Assembly: GCA_003427395.1 (NCBI GenBank) | Contig: BFEA01000340.1 | Location: 16,595-59,617 of the forward strand | DNA from: Chara braunii | Lineage: Eukaryota; Streptophyta; Charophyceae; Charales; Characeae | Reading direction: 5' to 3' | DNA: 43,023 nucleotides | Shown here: positions 29,817-39,767 of the stretch, piece after piece | How the letters are laid out: every line of letters begins with the position of its first letter | How positions within the stretch are numbered: the stretch's first letter is position 1 | Program-made: the position numbers and the translations under genes | Notes under the pieces: generated by a model | What the model was told of the DNA's origin: nothing | Databases searched by the model: none | What the model saw: only the letters and a program-made list of their open reading frames with translations

Positions 29817-31700
29817 GTGACGTTTCTCTCCTCTCTCCCTCTCCCTACTTTCTCTCGCCCAGCCCCCTTTTCCTTTTTTTTTTTTTTTTTTTGAAGGGCA
29901 ATCGTGAAACTGACTGGCCCTAGATATTTCAAGAATTTCGTTCATCAGGTTCCCATCTGGATTCGAACTCAGGTCTGCATTTCAACAGTTTTTTTTTGGT
30001 TTTTGCAAAACAAACACAACCTCTTCTATTGGAGGGGGTATCAGTCTGGTTGCTTATCACTGGCAAGCACGTATCCACAACATAGAAGAGGGGTGGGAGA
30101 GGGGAGAGGGAACGGGAAATAAGAAAATACTTAGAGAAATGGCTTTACCCGTGTGGCCCTAGTCACCTGCCCAAGGGAGGGACTGCTACGACCCACACCC
30201 CTCTCCAGACCCTGGCTCTTCTTCATGGGTTCCCCTGCTGATGGGGAGGCTTACTAGCAGCACCTAATCACCCAGCAGGGGTATCCCAAGAAGGGNGNGG
30301 NGNGGGGGGGGGGGGGGGGGGNGNGGGGAGAGGGGGGGTCCTAGCAGTCTCCCAGGCCTCTTATCACCATCTCAAGGTCTTCCAGTTTTACTAGTATGCT
30401 CCCTACTACTCTATTTCTTGTTTCCGCCCACCAGGCGTTTGAAAAGCATCTATTTTATGTACAGAACACTACTAGTGTCACTCTCTGGCTTGTCTCTCCA
30501 TTCTTGCCAAAACCATCTATTTTGTATAGGCAATCTACTACTCTTGTCTCTCCACCCTCGTCTCTCTATTTGCCAAGAGACTAATAGGCCTTCAGGCTAT
30601 TCTACCCTATATTTACAATTTTACACCTAATTTCCATCCATCATCCATATTCCCTTCTTCCTGCCTGTCTTTCCATTCTTCCTTTATCTTCATATTTCAA
30701 AGTTCAACTATGTTTTCCTTGCTTTTGCTGTTTTTCAGTTTTTTAAGGATTTTGTCCCCTCTTAGCTCTCAGTCCTTTACTTCCCCCTACTTCCTACACG
30801 GATGTCTGCCCCCCCTACCTGCCCGACTATTATGGTACACAATGACTACACGTGCATCCCACCAGAACCTACTTGTCCTCCTATCCTTCCTCTGTAACTA
30901 TAGTACACCTCGGTTGTTATCTATGGAACTGTAGTCTCCTGCTGGTCTCCTAGATGCTTTCGGATTTGGGTTCAGGGCGGGGTCCACGGCGCAGCAAGAC
31001 GGGCCCGAATCCCATCCGGTCCAACTGAGGGTCTCGTGTCATGAGCTGTGGGTAAGGGCCCCATCTTTCCCAAAAGCCTTCCTCCCCCCGCCCCCACTGT
31101 AGCCTAGTGCTGAAGGCTACAACTGATCTTATCCGGATGAAGATAACAATTCTAAATGGCAATCAAAGGTGTCAAGTTGAATGTCAACACTAGCAAAGGG
31201 TTTATCATTCTGCGGTACCAAACAGAGATGATGATCTTGAGAGAGAAATAGAGACATGAACAGACGAGCGAGCACAAACAGAAAAACAGAGAAGCGGCCA
31301 GGAATGTCCAAACGGACATTGGGGGAAACAACAAGCCGGATACTAAATGGTAAATACACACAGGAAGTGATAAGCCGGAAGCACAACTACGAAATGACCA
31401 TCTTTTTTTCTAAACAGATAGATGGCTACAAACGAACTCATGCAAAAGCAAAAAAGGGATTACAAGGAAGACCAAACAAACCAACAAACAAACAGACCCC
31501 GAACTTCGCACGTTTTCCTGAAATCCAAGAGAGGGAGGAGAAAAGAGCAGTTAAAAGAAAGGGGAGCGGGTTCAGTATCCTTTATGTGTCTTGTATTGTG
31601 TACAGAACGAGTAGTTTCACAGATGAGGTGGTACACGCGGTCTAGTAGAGTGAGAAGAAGACGAGACTTCATCCCTAAATAACCCAAGCGGTGGGTGAAC
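29817..31700. other. intron sequence with no recognised element
   Basis: Holds a pyrimidine-rich run ending in about 17-18 T (29875-29892) and a tRNA T-arm-like phrase GGATTCGAACTC near 29959-29970 with no full cloverleaf. It also holds a C/T-rich stretch (30350-30950) and A-rich sequence from 31240 to 31520. Nothing coding is convincing. Confidence 0.5.
30293..30330. repeat. poly-G run with isolated Ns
   Basis: A run of G interrupted by N at 30296, 30298, 30301, 30303, 30322 and 30324. This pattern reflects low-quality base calls in a homopolymer, so the true length and composition are unknown. Confidence 0.9.
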
Positions 31701-31719
31701 TGTAGAAAGCGGGATCTCA

Positions 31720-32375
31720 CATGGGATCCAGCAGAGTGGGAATGGCCAGCTCAGGGGATGCAGAGGAAAACGGTGCAGCTCCAAGGATTGACTACGAAGA
31801 ATATAAACCACTCGCTGCTGGAATCCGTAGACATTTGCGGGGAATTGAGGGACCGGTGGGCGAAGAGGGGCTAGATTCCCGGTGTGTATCTCAACAGATG
31901 GACGCAGAGGAGATGGAATGAACAGTGTGCTATTCTGGCTGCCCTGCCTTACCAGAAGCAGGCGGGCCTGCTATGGCAAATATACCATCTGGCCATCCCC
32001 ACAGCAGAATGGCTAGCAACAAAGAGCCGACACAAGGACCACCACTGTGCAGCAGGTTGCGGACAAGTTGAGACTATTCCTCACCTGTTTGTACGATGCC
32101 ACATTCTGAGAGTGGTGGGCGCAAGAAGTCGCAGACAAGACGCCGCTGGACCTCACAGAGGAAGATGATGCAGCAATCCTCCTAGGGACCGTAATGAAAG
32201 TCGACAGACCGAAAATTGAAGGGCCAATAGCAACAGAAATCCTACGGGCAGCAGTATTGCGGGCCCTGAGGACCCTGCGGAAGGAACGATGTAGGCAGGG
32301 AGCATCCCTGCGGCTCCAGGCATATCAGGAAAGGACCTTGGAGAACATTAGAGTGACCGTCCTGGTGGAACAGGT
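31720..32375 (+). pseudogene. LINE-E C-terminal fragment (plus strand)
   Basis: Plus-strand LINE ORF2 C-terminus in three frames. GLLWQIYHLAIPTAEWLATK corresponds to the block before the zinc finger, and CAAGCGQVETIPHLFVRCH to the zinc-binding domain. After a one-base frameshift near 32115 the sequence reads AQEVADKTPLDLTEEDDAAI, and then VMKVDRPKIEGPIATEIL and so on to about 32370. An earlier frameshift lies near 31890. It is the only plus-strand LINE in the window and points towards LINE-F. Confidence 0.65.
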
Positions 32376-32760
32376 ATTGTCCTTCTCTCTTGTGTCTTCT
32401 TTCACATACTGCCACTATTTCCACGGCGCTTCTTTCTAGTTTCTTTAGGGAGGGCCCCCCTTGCAAGCCCCCCTCTCGCAGGGGTTCACCTACTCCGTAT
32501 CGTGATGTGACCTGCCACTCCGTAGGCTATAGCCCCCCCCTCTGCCGAGACCCATTCCACCCTATACACCCTCTCTGGTTCCGTGCTTCCTCTCATCCTT
32601 ACCCATTCCCCTGGTGTTATTTCATCTTCTCTCAGCATCTCGATCCACCCAGGGGGATGGTCTCCTGCACCACCCTTTGCCTCCTCCTCATTCTCCCATG
32701 CAGCATTGCCTCCATTTCGTCATCGGAATGCCAGTCCTTCCGCTCTTCGACCCTTCAGTG
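32376..32760. other. pyrimidine-rich spacer between LINE-E and LINE-F
   Basis: C/T-rich sequence between two converging LINE remnants. It probably includes their decayed 3' ends, but no poly-A/poly-T tail or clear coding sequence is visible. Confidence 0.4.
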
Positions 32761-32915
32761 CCCCACCTTGTAGATTCGCTGCTCCGCCCACTTCCATCCA
32801 TAGGTGCCCCGAAGGTTCTGCCATGGGAACGACTCCCCAGTCGCATCGCAGATAAATCTATTGCTAAACAGCAGCTGGTTGAAGGCTGCATCCGCCGTTT
32901 TCGGCAGGCGGCACC

Positions 32916-33503
32916 TCATCTGGTCTTTTTCCACAATGCCACTTTTGTGGTCCACAGACTCCACACCGTGTCCCGGTGAATATGTCCTATTGCCGCGGTG
33001 CTGATCAGGCACAGATCCACCACCTCCCTAGGCACTTGAAGTGTGTATGCCAAATGGGTCGCAGTTATTTCTTGCCAAGCTCCTCCCACCGTACCAACCA
33101 GATGCCATATCAGGTGTCGTAGCTGCAAGGCAATGATTTGCAGCTTCGGATCCAAGATCCCCAGTCCTCCAAACCGTCTTGGCTGGGTCGATTTGTTCCA
33201 CACGACTCTGCAGATGGAGTCTTCGGCATCAGCGTTGTTAGACCATAGGTGCGCATGGATTGCCCTCTTGATATATCGGAAGGTCCGTTTGCCCGGCATA
33301 TGCACAGCACCTGCGTACCACGATGTTGCCAGTACCGAATTATTGATTACCAGAACCGTACCGAAGACTCCCATGCTCCGTCTCGTGCTCCATGCCTTGA
33401 GCCGTGCCACCACTGCCATGGCTTGAATCGCCATCTGCTCGACCCCTCCGTAGGCCGGCGTTAGGTCAGCCCCCTGGAAAACCATTCTTTCTCCCTCCAC
33501 CAC
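32916..33503 (-). pseudogene. LINE-F post-RT region
   Basis: A 195-codon minus-strand frame holding the thumb/linker blocks of the LINE ORF: FGTVLVINNSVLATSWYAG, then RFGGLGILDPKLQIIALQLR with the conserved G-G-L-G-I-L-D motif seen also in LINE-B and LINE-C. Beyond 32916 reading continues weakly in another frame to about 32760. The zinc-finger domain is not recognised. Confidence 0.8.
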
Positions 33504-33793
33504 TGTCGAGATGTCCCATCCTCCGGCGGCTCAACCTCCGGTGGGACGATGGCCTTGGATTTGAGCCAATTCACCCTTGCTCCTGAGTACTTACAGAAAA
33601 CAGAGAGGTCTTCGTTGAGGGTTCCCAGTTGTTGAGTCGTTGGGGGAATCACTGCTCCAGAGTTGTCCGCGAATGCTGTGGACTGCAATTCCATCCCTGG
33701 CCCTGCCTGCAGGCTGGTCAGCCGGTCGTCCGCCCTTAGTATGTCATGCATTGACTCTATGTAAATGACATATAAGGCTGGGGATATGGGCAC
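33461..33793 (-). pseudogene. LINE-F RT catalytic segment
   Basis: This frame takes over after the frameshift with PISPALYVIYIESM. It carries TAFADNSGAVI, where the catalytic F/Y-A-D-D has become F-A-D-N, losing the second aspartate. FCKYSGARVNWLKSKAI follows as a later RT block. The frame then shifts again into the 33503-32916 frame. Confidence 0.8.
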
Positions 33794-34512
33794 CCCTGCC
33801 TAATCAATCTGGTGATCCTCAATTTGTCTGATCGGACTCCGTTCACCTGCATCACAGTTGTGCCCCCACCCAGCAGGCTCCTGACCCAGCTGCAAAAAAA
33901 AAACCCTATTCCCTGGTGCGCCATCCCCTGCAGTAAAAATCCCCAGCGGACCAGGTCATAGGCCTTCTCCAGGTCTATGGACACGAAGGCCATGGCCTTC
34001 CCTGTGCATTCGTCTTCTTCCAGCATCTGTGTCTGGGTGCAATCGATACTATTCGGCAGCGCTTGCTTCAGTTGAGTGGCCAGCACCTTAGCGACGATCT
34101 TATATGACGCATTCGGGATGGACACCGGATGCCAGTTGTGCATGTCCTCTTTCGCCCCCTTCTTGTAGAGCAGGACTATGTATGCATCAGCGAAGCCCTG
34201 CGGGACGGAGCCATGCCTCAGCACCTTGTTGTATGCTGTTGCCAGCAGGGTCACGAAGAAGCAGCGAAAATCCTTAGACATCTCCACGGGCATCCCGTCC
34301 AGCCCAGGCGCTTTGAGGTGGGGGAGCTCTGTGTCTGTTGCCTCCACCTCTTCGGCCCTGAGATCGTCGTCTAGTATGCACATGCTTTCTAATTCTAGAC
34401 GATTCCGAACGTGCTTCCAAACTTCGTGCTCCGGCCCACTGGCCATCTCCACCGGTGTCCAATCCTCTTCGTCTGGTAATAGTTGCTGGTAGAAGTCTGT
34501 CACATACTTCAA
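33757..34512 (-). pseudogene. LINE-F reverse transcriptase, N-terminal half
   Basis: A 251-codon minus-strand frame. LPHLKAPGLDGMPVEMSKDF is the K-(S/A)-P-G-x-D-G block of LINE RTs. Then come VLLYKKGAKEDMHNWHPVSI, FVSIDLEKAYDLVRWGFLL (motif A with its catalytic Asp) and RLIRQGCPYP, where the family continues R-Q-G-C-P-(L/I)-S-P. A one-base frameshift directly after RQGC moves the reading to the next frame. Confidence 0.85.
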
Positions 34513-35085
34513 GATGCCTCTCGTGTGGTGCGTTGCTTTTCCTGATTCTCGTCAGACGGGTGGTTCATTGCTGTCATCAAAGTTGCCACCTTATGCTTGC
34601 CTATTGCTGTGAAGAATCTACACGACATGTGCTTCCCCACAAGGATCCACGACTCCTTGGTAGGCCTCCCCCATTTGACTGGTTCCTGCCTCTGCCATTC
34701 CCTTCAGTTTCTGTCCACCTCCAGTCTCTCCACCCACCATTCCCTCCAGTTTCTGTCCATCAGGGCTTTTCTTCAGCTCCTCTAGCCTACTAGCATACTC
34801 CTCTCCTGTTCTTTGGTGTGCGAGTTAGCTGCACTGCAAGTGTTTCGCCAGGTTCTTTCGCAGGTCTTGAGTTGCCGCCACCACATTGTCCAACAGATTG
34901 TCATGTGGGCATTCATTTGCCTAGTCTTCCCAACACTGGGCCACCATGGGTTGGAACTCTGCGCTTTTGAACACCCATGCCGGTATCGCTTTCGGTGGGT
35001 GGCCCATCTCTCGCCCACCCACGGGGAAGCTTGCCAATACTGATCCAATGTGGCCATTGGCTTGATCTGCACTTGCTCGAGTACT

Positions 35086-35600
35086 TTATTTAAGGTCTGC
35101 CGAATCTCGAATCATGTCAATTCTACTCCTCCTGGTCACTGTGTTCCCCCAAAAGGTGTAGGCCTTTTCTTGCGGGTACAGTGTTGGATATGAGTCTGAG
35201 CAGCCCAGCCCATTCATTCCATTGATGAGTGCGAGCGAGTCGGCCTCCATCTGCCTTGGGTGGACGGCGTCGAGACTTCGATCGGCGATGATGTTGAAAT
35301 CACCTGCTGTAATAAATTTGTCAACGTCCGGCACCAAGGTCTGTAGGCTTTCCCACATCCTGCATCGCGTTCCAGCTTCCAGCAGGCCATACACTGTCAC
35401 CACTCCCCAGATTTCCTCCTCCCACTGCAGTATCACCCATGCCCACCTACCCCTTGAATCATAATACCAATCCATAATTTCCCCCTTAAATGGGGTGATA
35501 CCAGGATGCACACCCCTCCTTTTGTGCCCCGTGCCAGTGCCCATATCTGGTCTGAGAAACCGTGCAGATTGAACGCGCGGTCGGCGCTCAAGTTTTTCAG
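35086..35600 (-). pseudogene. LINE-F endonuclease domain fragment
   Basis: The minus-strand frame ends with clear LINE endonuclease signatures: WGVVTVYGLLEAG, then FITAGDFNIIADRSLDAV (the G-D-F-N active-site block) and YTFWGNTVTRRSRIDMIRDS (the S-R-I-D block). The Q-E-T start and the S-D-H-x-P end are not seen in this frame, so both termini are missing or shifted. The upstream part of the frame (to 35739) crosses a 16-base poly-G and is not LINE. Confidence 0.75.
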
Positions 35601-35707
35601 CGCCGCTCAATCCCACGCTCAAAGCGCCTTGAACGGGGTTTGAGCGGGCTCGGGAATATTGTTTTCTCGGGTCATAAAATGCGAGCGCTTTTGAGCCCGG
35701 GAAGGGC

Positions 35708-35723
35708 GGGGGGGGGGGGGGGG
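35708..35723. repeat. poly-G run
   Basis: Sixteen consecutive G separate the LINE-F 5' region from LINE-G. Its length may be an assembly estimate, as with the N-dotted poly-G at 30293-30330. Confidence 0.9.
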
Positions 35724-35797
35724 TTAAGCGCACGCTCATACGGTTTCACAGTATCTGGTGGCCTTTCCACCATAGCGCCGGTCCTTCCGTCTTGAGC

Positions 35798-36700
35798 TCA
35801 TTCAGCCCGTGTACCTCCCTTAGTGACCATGATGCGTAGGTAGCATAGAGCCTCCTCACCTGTCATCCATTCTAGCTCTTCTGAGGTGTTCTCAGGCTGA
35901 CGGAGTGGACCTTCGGCCAGCCACCATCCCAACGTTTTGTCCCAGTTGACCCGCATTTTGGATGCCACTCTAAATGCTTCCATTGCACGCACTATGGTCT
36001 GGAAGGAGGCACTCAAGGCCTTCACCAGGATTTTTATGTCGTCTGGACACATTAAAGCCATCGGGAGGTCATAGTCGTGACATGAGTTGGTGCATTGACA
36101 CGTTAGTCTATCAAGTAAGGGGTCTTTTCTCAAGAAGGATGCTATTGCCTCCATGATGAAAAGGATGAGGAGGGGGGAACGTGTCTCCTTGACGAATAGA
36201 TCTAGATGTTGAAGTAGGATACGGGTTTGATAAAGCTTTATTCACTTGGACCAGGCCGTTTGCATCGTTGTACATCATTTTTATCCAGTTCCTGAAATTA
36301 TTTCCCCCATGTAATTTCTATCGAATTCCTGAAATTCTTTCCCCCACGTAATTTGTTCCCAATTCCTGAAATTCTTTCCCACTCCCATCTTTTCCATACG
36401 GTAATGCAAAAATCCCAGTTGGCTTGATTTTATGCTTTTTCGAAATCAAAGAAAAGGATTGCTGCGTGCATTCATTTCTCGGTGATTTTCTTGGACGCTT
36501 CATCCAAGATATAGTGGCCTGGAGCGAAGCCTGCTTGGTCTTGATCGAAGCGTATGTGTGTCAGGTTTAGTGTTCTGTTGGCCATAGCTTTGGCAAAAAA
36601 ATTGTAAGGGACGGTTAGGAGGGAATTTGGTCTGTAATTCTTCGAAGCCCTCCAGGTCGTCTTTCTTGTGTAGTAGGGGTACAATGCTGGTCGTCTTTCT
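35798..36700 (-). pseudogene. LINE-G reverse transcriptase, degenerate
   Basis: Minus-strand pieces: SKNYRPNSLLTVPYNFFAKA (Y-R-P-I-S-L type motif), RFDQDQAGFAPGHYILD, then a disrupted motif A with the catalytic Asp lost (SFSLISKKHK, for F-D-F-E-K-A), then MEAIASFLRKDPLLDRLTC. The catalytic box is ALMCPDDIKILV: F-A has become C-P, while both aspartates survive. MRVNWDKTLGWWL follows. Stops and frameshifts separate the pieces. Confidence 0.7.
36289..36386. repeat. three tandem copies of a 37-bp unit
   Basis: Units beginning TTCCTGAAATT(A/C)TTTCCC start at 36289, 36326 and 36363; the third is incomplete. They interrupt LINE-G RT sequence. Confidence 0.9.
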
Positions 36701-36722
36701 TGTGTAGTAGGGATACAATGCT
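36655..36722. repeat. 34-bp tandem duplication
   Basis: Two copies starting GGTCGTCTTTCTTGTGTAG at 36655 and 36689, differing at one or two bases, inside LINE-G RT sequence. Confidence 0.9.
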
Positions 36723-37207
36723 TGTGCTTAGGTCACTGTCCAGGCCTCCTCTTTCCCAGCTGTCAATGAAGGATCGGCGGAGGTCCTCCCCAAGCAGATA
36801 CCAGAAATGGGACCAGAACTCTTTGGTCATATAGTCAATCAGTGTAGGAGCAGGTACCTTATAGTTGCCCATCATCTCAACGGCTTGGTGGCGCTCATGG
36901 AGGGTTAGGGGTTTATCTAAGCTTATTTGCTTGTATGTGGGTTATGGTTCTCTCTAGGTAGGCTAGCTGCTTTGACAATTGGTTGGGTAGGAATGGGGGT
37001 TCTACATTCGTAAAGAGTAGCGCCAAAACACATGGTCTCCTGTCCCTTTATGGACACGACTCTTGGTTTTAGAGAGTCCTGGAGAGCTTCGATCATGCTA
37101 TTCCTGGTGTTTGATTTGATCTTGGGAAATAAATACTCAAAGATTGTGATATTCCTAGACTGGCGCCAAAACACCATCTCTCTTACGGGACTGGCCACAC
37201 TACTCAC

Positions 37208-37210
<3 letters not shown>

Positions 37211-37266
<56 letters not shown>
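37211..37266. repeat. (GA)n microsatellite
   Basis: A perfect 56-base AG run at the 5' break of LINE-G. Confidence 0.95.
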
Positions 37267-37268
<2 letters not shown>

Positions 37269-37403
37269 GAGAGCTTTGCAGTGTAATCATTTCCTCTTCT
37301 CCTCTTCCCTTCAATCAATGCTGCTGACCTACCACTTTGTTCGCGTATGTTGTTAAGGGAACCCTCAGGCAAGAGTGTGATGTTGGTGATGCCCCTGAGT
37401 CTG

Positions 37404-37487
37404 CTGTGCTTGTGAGTTCATTTTATGCTTTCCTTGTAGACTTTGCTGTGCTTGTGAGTTCATTTTATGCTTTCCTTGTAGACTTTG
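37404..37487. repeat. 42-bp tandem duplication
   Basis: Two copies starting CTGTGCTTGTGAGTTCATTT at 37404 and 37446, identical by eye, about 230 bases upstream of photolyase-family exon c. Confidence 0.9.
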
Positions 37488-37713
37488 TGTACTTGGGGAG
37501 ATTGTTGGTGGGTGAGTTGGCACCAAGAGTGATCTGGGGTGTAACACAGCCCTGATTATCCAACAACTGTCAGATATGAATGTACAACAATGATAGTTTT
37601 AGATTTACATGCACCATTGTTCTGAGATTTTAAGCATGTTTAGTCCCCTTTCCTTTGGTGACGTCTCCTTCCTGATTTTCTTCATGGCTGCATTTGTGAA
37701 GCTCTCTCTGCAG

Positions 37714-37785
37714 GGTGAACGGAGCCCTTTCAAGGGTGGGGAGACCGCCGGACTTGAGCGCTTGGAGCATTACATGGCGAAGAAG
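37714..37785 (+). CDS. photolyase/cryptochrome-family gene, exon c
   Basis: A 24-codon exon between the acceptor GCTCTCTCTGCAG and the donor AAGAAG/GTGGGA, again phase 0 at both ends. It encodes PFKGGETAGLERLEHYMAKK, the F-x-G-G-E-(T/S)-x-(A/G)-L-x-R-L motif that opens the FAD-binding helical domain of cryptochromes and photolyases. Joined to exon b it reads straight from the L-G-Y linker into this motif, as in (6-4) photolyases. The intron between them (29817-37713) is 7.9 kb and filled with LINE relics. I find no later exon up to 43 kb: the FAD-binding core and the conserved W-R-E-F-F region must lie further downstream. Confidence 0.9.
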
Positions 37786-37973
37786 GTGGGATATGTGATG
37801 TACAAGGACAAAGAAAGAAAACGAAGAAGAAAAGTCGTTCAGCTGAACAGTGACCCTTGGCAGTGATACCCTACAGGGACTGAGTTGCCCAGTTACTTTT
37901 TCTTTTCTTACTGCCCTATTCAACTCATTATGAGCTTATACAGGCATGAGGTGGAGGGCGTACACATGAGCAA

Positions 37974-37976
<3 letters not shown>

Positions 37977-38046
<70 letters not shown>
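37977..38046. repeat. (GA)n microsatellite
   Basis: A perfect AG run of about 70 bases. No transposon end is recognised next to it. Confidence 0.95.
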
Positions 38047-38050
<4 letters not shown>

Positions 38051-38279
38051 TTCGAGACTTCTTGAGCACTGAAGAGTATTCTGTTAAGATCTGCCAAACA
38101 CAGACTGAGACACACAGCTGATTTCTGTGTTTTGTCAAGGGAATGTATGCCTTGCTGAGTTCCGGCTTGTTGCTGAGTCTGAGTGTGTGCGTGCTTGCTG
38201 GTCTGCATGACTGTCTGAGTGCTTGTCGGTTTAAGTGTGTGTGTGACCAGCGAGGGTACTGGTCTGTGTGGAAGGCCCA

Positions 38280-38995
38280 AAGGGCCGGTACTTACCTGTG
38301 GCCGTGACATTGAGGGTGGCAGCGGGGAAAACACTCAAGTGGAGGGGAAAGAGGGCCGCGAGACTTGGAGCGGTGCAAAAACACTCAAGTAGCAGGTAGG
38401 CCGGTACCACAACAGGTAGAGGTAGATGTGTCGGGTACTCGAGGACGAGCAGAAGAAGACAAAGTTGGCATTTTTAGAGACCCAGTAGTTGCAGGCTAGG
38501 TCTAGGCGGGTACCAGTCCAACCAGTCTGAGCCTAGGGCCTGTATGGGCAATATCAGAGTCTGCAATGATGTTTCCCTCAGAATGGGAGGAGGTATCAGT
38601 TGTTTGGAGGCCGCACGACCTAGGAAGTCACTCGCAAAGAGGCAAGCAGGCCGATATATCTCCAAGAGGATCAAAGTGCTCCTCATTGTCGGTGTGCAAG
38701 TTTGGCGACACACTGGTTGGAGCTCTGGCTGGAGAAGCGCTAGCGCAGAGCTGCGCTGCTGGGGAAGGAGCAAGGACAGCAGGAGGAGGTAGATAAGGAC
38801 TAGGAAGGAGGAGCGCCATAGGTACTTACCTGACTATGGTGGTTGCCATCTTCATCACCCCGTTGCAGCAGGAAGGCCCCAGCAGGATCAGCTCCATGAG
38901 AGCTTACTTTGAGGTATAGGGTATTAAAGAGTGAACCAGTCCTTGATCCAGGGACAAACGTCGAGGTTGTCGTAAGGGGCTTCCTAGAAGTCCAA
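38280..38995 (+). mobile_element. possible LTR or leader of gypsy-2
   Basis: Non-coding stretch directly upstream of gypsy-2 gag. It contains ACTTACCTG segments at about 38290 and 38823. The second, GGTACTTACCTGACTATGG followed by GCCATCTTCATCACC, loosely resembles the GGGACTTACCTG...CCATCTTCGAGGTACC segment of the gypsy-1 LTR. Two copies of AAAACACTCAAGT lie at about 38328 and 38379. No primer binding site is recognised before the gag ATG, and the borders are unknown. Confidence 0.3.
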
Positions 38996-38999
38996 GCTT

Positions 39000-39767
39000 A
39001 TGCAATCTGGGTATCCTAAGATCGATCTGACGGAGTGGCTTAAAGTCACCCCGACAACCGCTCTCGAAGAGGTACTAATTGTGCAATACAAGGACCCACA
39101 TGCTGCAACTAGAATAAAGATCCTGCTCGACGAGCTTAAGCGCAGCAAGTGGCAGGGCACCATGCACAAATTGCAGTTGCATGTTAGGAAACTCTTTGCG
39201 ACACCAGAGTTGGAACAGACAACGCAATCGTGCTTGGATGTTGTCAAATGTACGGTTCCCTCCACTTTCACCAATCGCCTAGGCGGGGATTTCTTTGGTT
39301 ATACTGACTGGTTTTCCTTATTGAAGGATGTAGTCAGTCTTGTGGCAGCAGACCTCATCACCACAGCAAGCAATAATTTTTTTTTTGTCCGTGGATCGTT
39401 TCGTGGCAGCAACCATCTCGCTGCGCTCGACTTGTTGGAGGCGGAAGGGAAGGCCGAAGCAGATGACCCCACTCTGGAAGCAGCCTACTCTTCAACCCAA
39501 GAATCGGAGATCGATAACGAAGAGGAAAAGTTTTGTGACTTCGAAAAGACTGCCCATGGTAAGGAAAACCAAAATCGGAATTCAGTAAGGAACTTTATCG
39601 CACTCCCTAAGGTAGCCGAAGTCCCAGCCAATCCAGAGGATGCAAGTACTAAACCTTGGGTTGACCTCCGGATCAATGAGGCTGAATGGAAGGCTAGATT
39701 AAGGAAAGGAGGTTGCCTGCATAGTCAGAAAACTAATCATAAGGTCCAAGGATGCTTTAGGCTGTAG
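39000..39767 (+). pseudogene. gypsy-2 gag
   Basis: A 255-codon frame from ATG 39000. The N-terminal 100 residues (IDLTEWLKVTPTTALEEVLI onward) are of gag type. Near the end GCLHSQKTNHKVQGC resembles a CX2CX4HX4C zinc knuckle whose second Cys is Ser. A C8 T-run-like patch at 39376-39387 encodes NNFFFVRG and may hide a slippage indel. After TAG 39765 the same frame reads on (SSLALSTAREYEPVNDSS) towards the protease, so the stop probably arose by mutation in a longer gag-pol frame. Confidence 0.7.

Larger units (their letters stand above)
32760..35600 (-). mobile_element. LINE-F: degenerate L1-like LINE
   Basis: A minus-strand element retaining endonuclease (35.6-35.1 kb), linker (35.07-34.5), RT (34.5-33.46) and post-RT region (33.5-32.76). 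No clear poly-A tail is seen. Frames are shifted at several points. It is more G/C-rich and more divergent from LINE-C than LINE-G is, so it probably belongs to a separate lineage. Confidence 0.8.
35798..37210 (-). mobile_element. LINE-G: LINE relic related to LINE-C
   Basis: A minus-strand pre-RT linker and RT only. The linker IFEYLFPKIKSNTRNSMIEA (about 37.1 kb) aligns with FFARIKVNTRSSSIEG in LINE-C. The right edge is a (GA)n tract and the left edge, near 35.8 kb, lies inside the RT. Three internal tandem duplications of 34-37-bp units have scrambled it. It lies in the second visible intron of the photolyase-family gene, just 500 bases upstream of exon c. Confidence 0.75.
12977..37785 (+). 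other. partial gene: (6-4) photolyase-type flavoprotein, 3 exons
   Basis: Exons at 12977-13057, 29640-29816 and 37714-37785 sum to 110 codons, all phase 0, spanning 24.8 kb. Joined, they match in order the end of the antenna domain, the interdomain linker and the start of the FAD-binding domain. Known members repair UV-induced (6-4) photoproducts with light and FAD, in nucleus or organelles; close relatives act as blue-light photoreceptors. The three exons do not contain the catalytic histidines, so repair and signalling roles cannot be separated here. The 5' and 3' parts of the gene are missing from the window. Confidence 0.85.

Noticed and set aside
29955-29985. tRNA-like T-arm GGATTCGAACTC, and a similar GGGATTCGATCCC near 3988
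   Set aside because: I could not build a cloverleaf with acceptor, D and anticodon arms around either. A decayed tRNA-derived SINE is possible but unsupported.
37786-37866. Continuation of exon c beyond AAGAAG
   Set aside because: The frame stays open to a TGA at 37864, but the residues (VGYVMYKDKERKRRRKV) do not match the photolyase family. The GT at 37786 is a good donor, so the exon is taken to end at 37785. An alternatively terminated transcript is not excluded.
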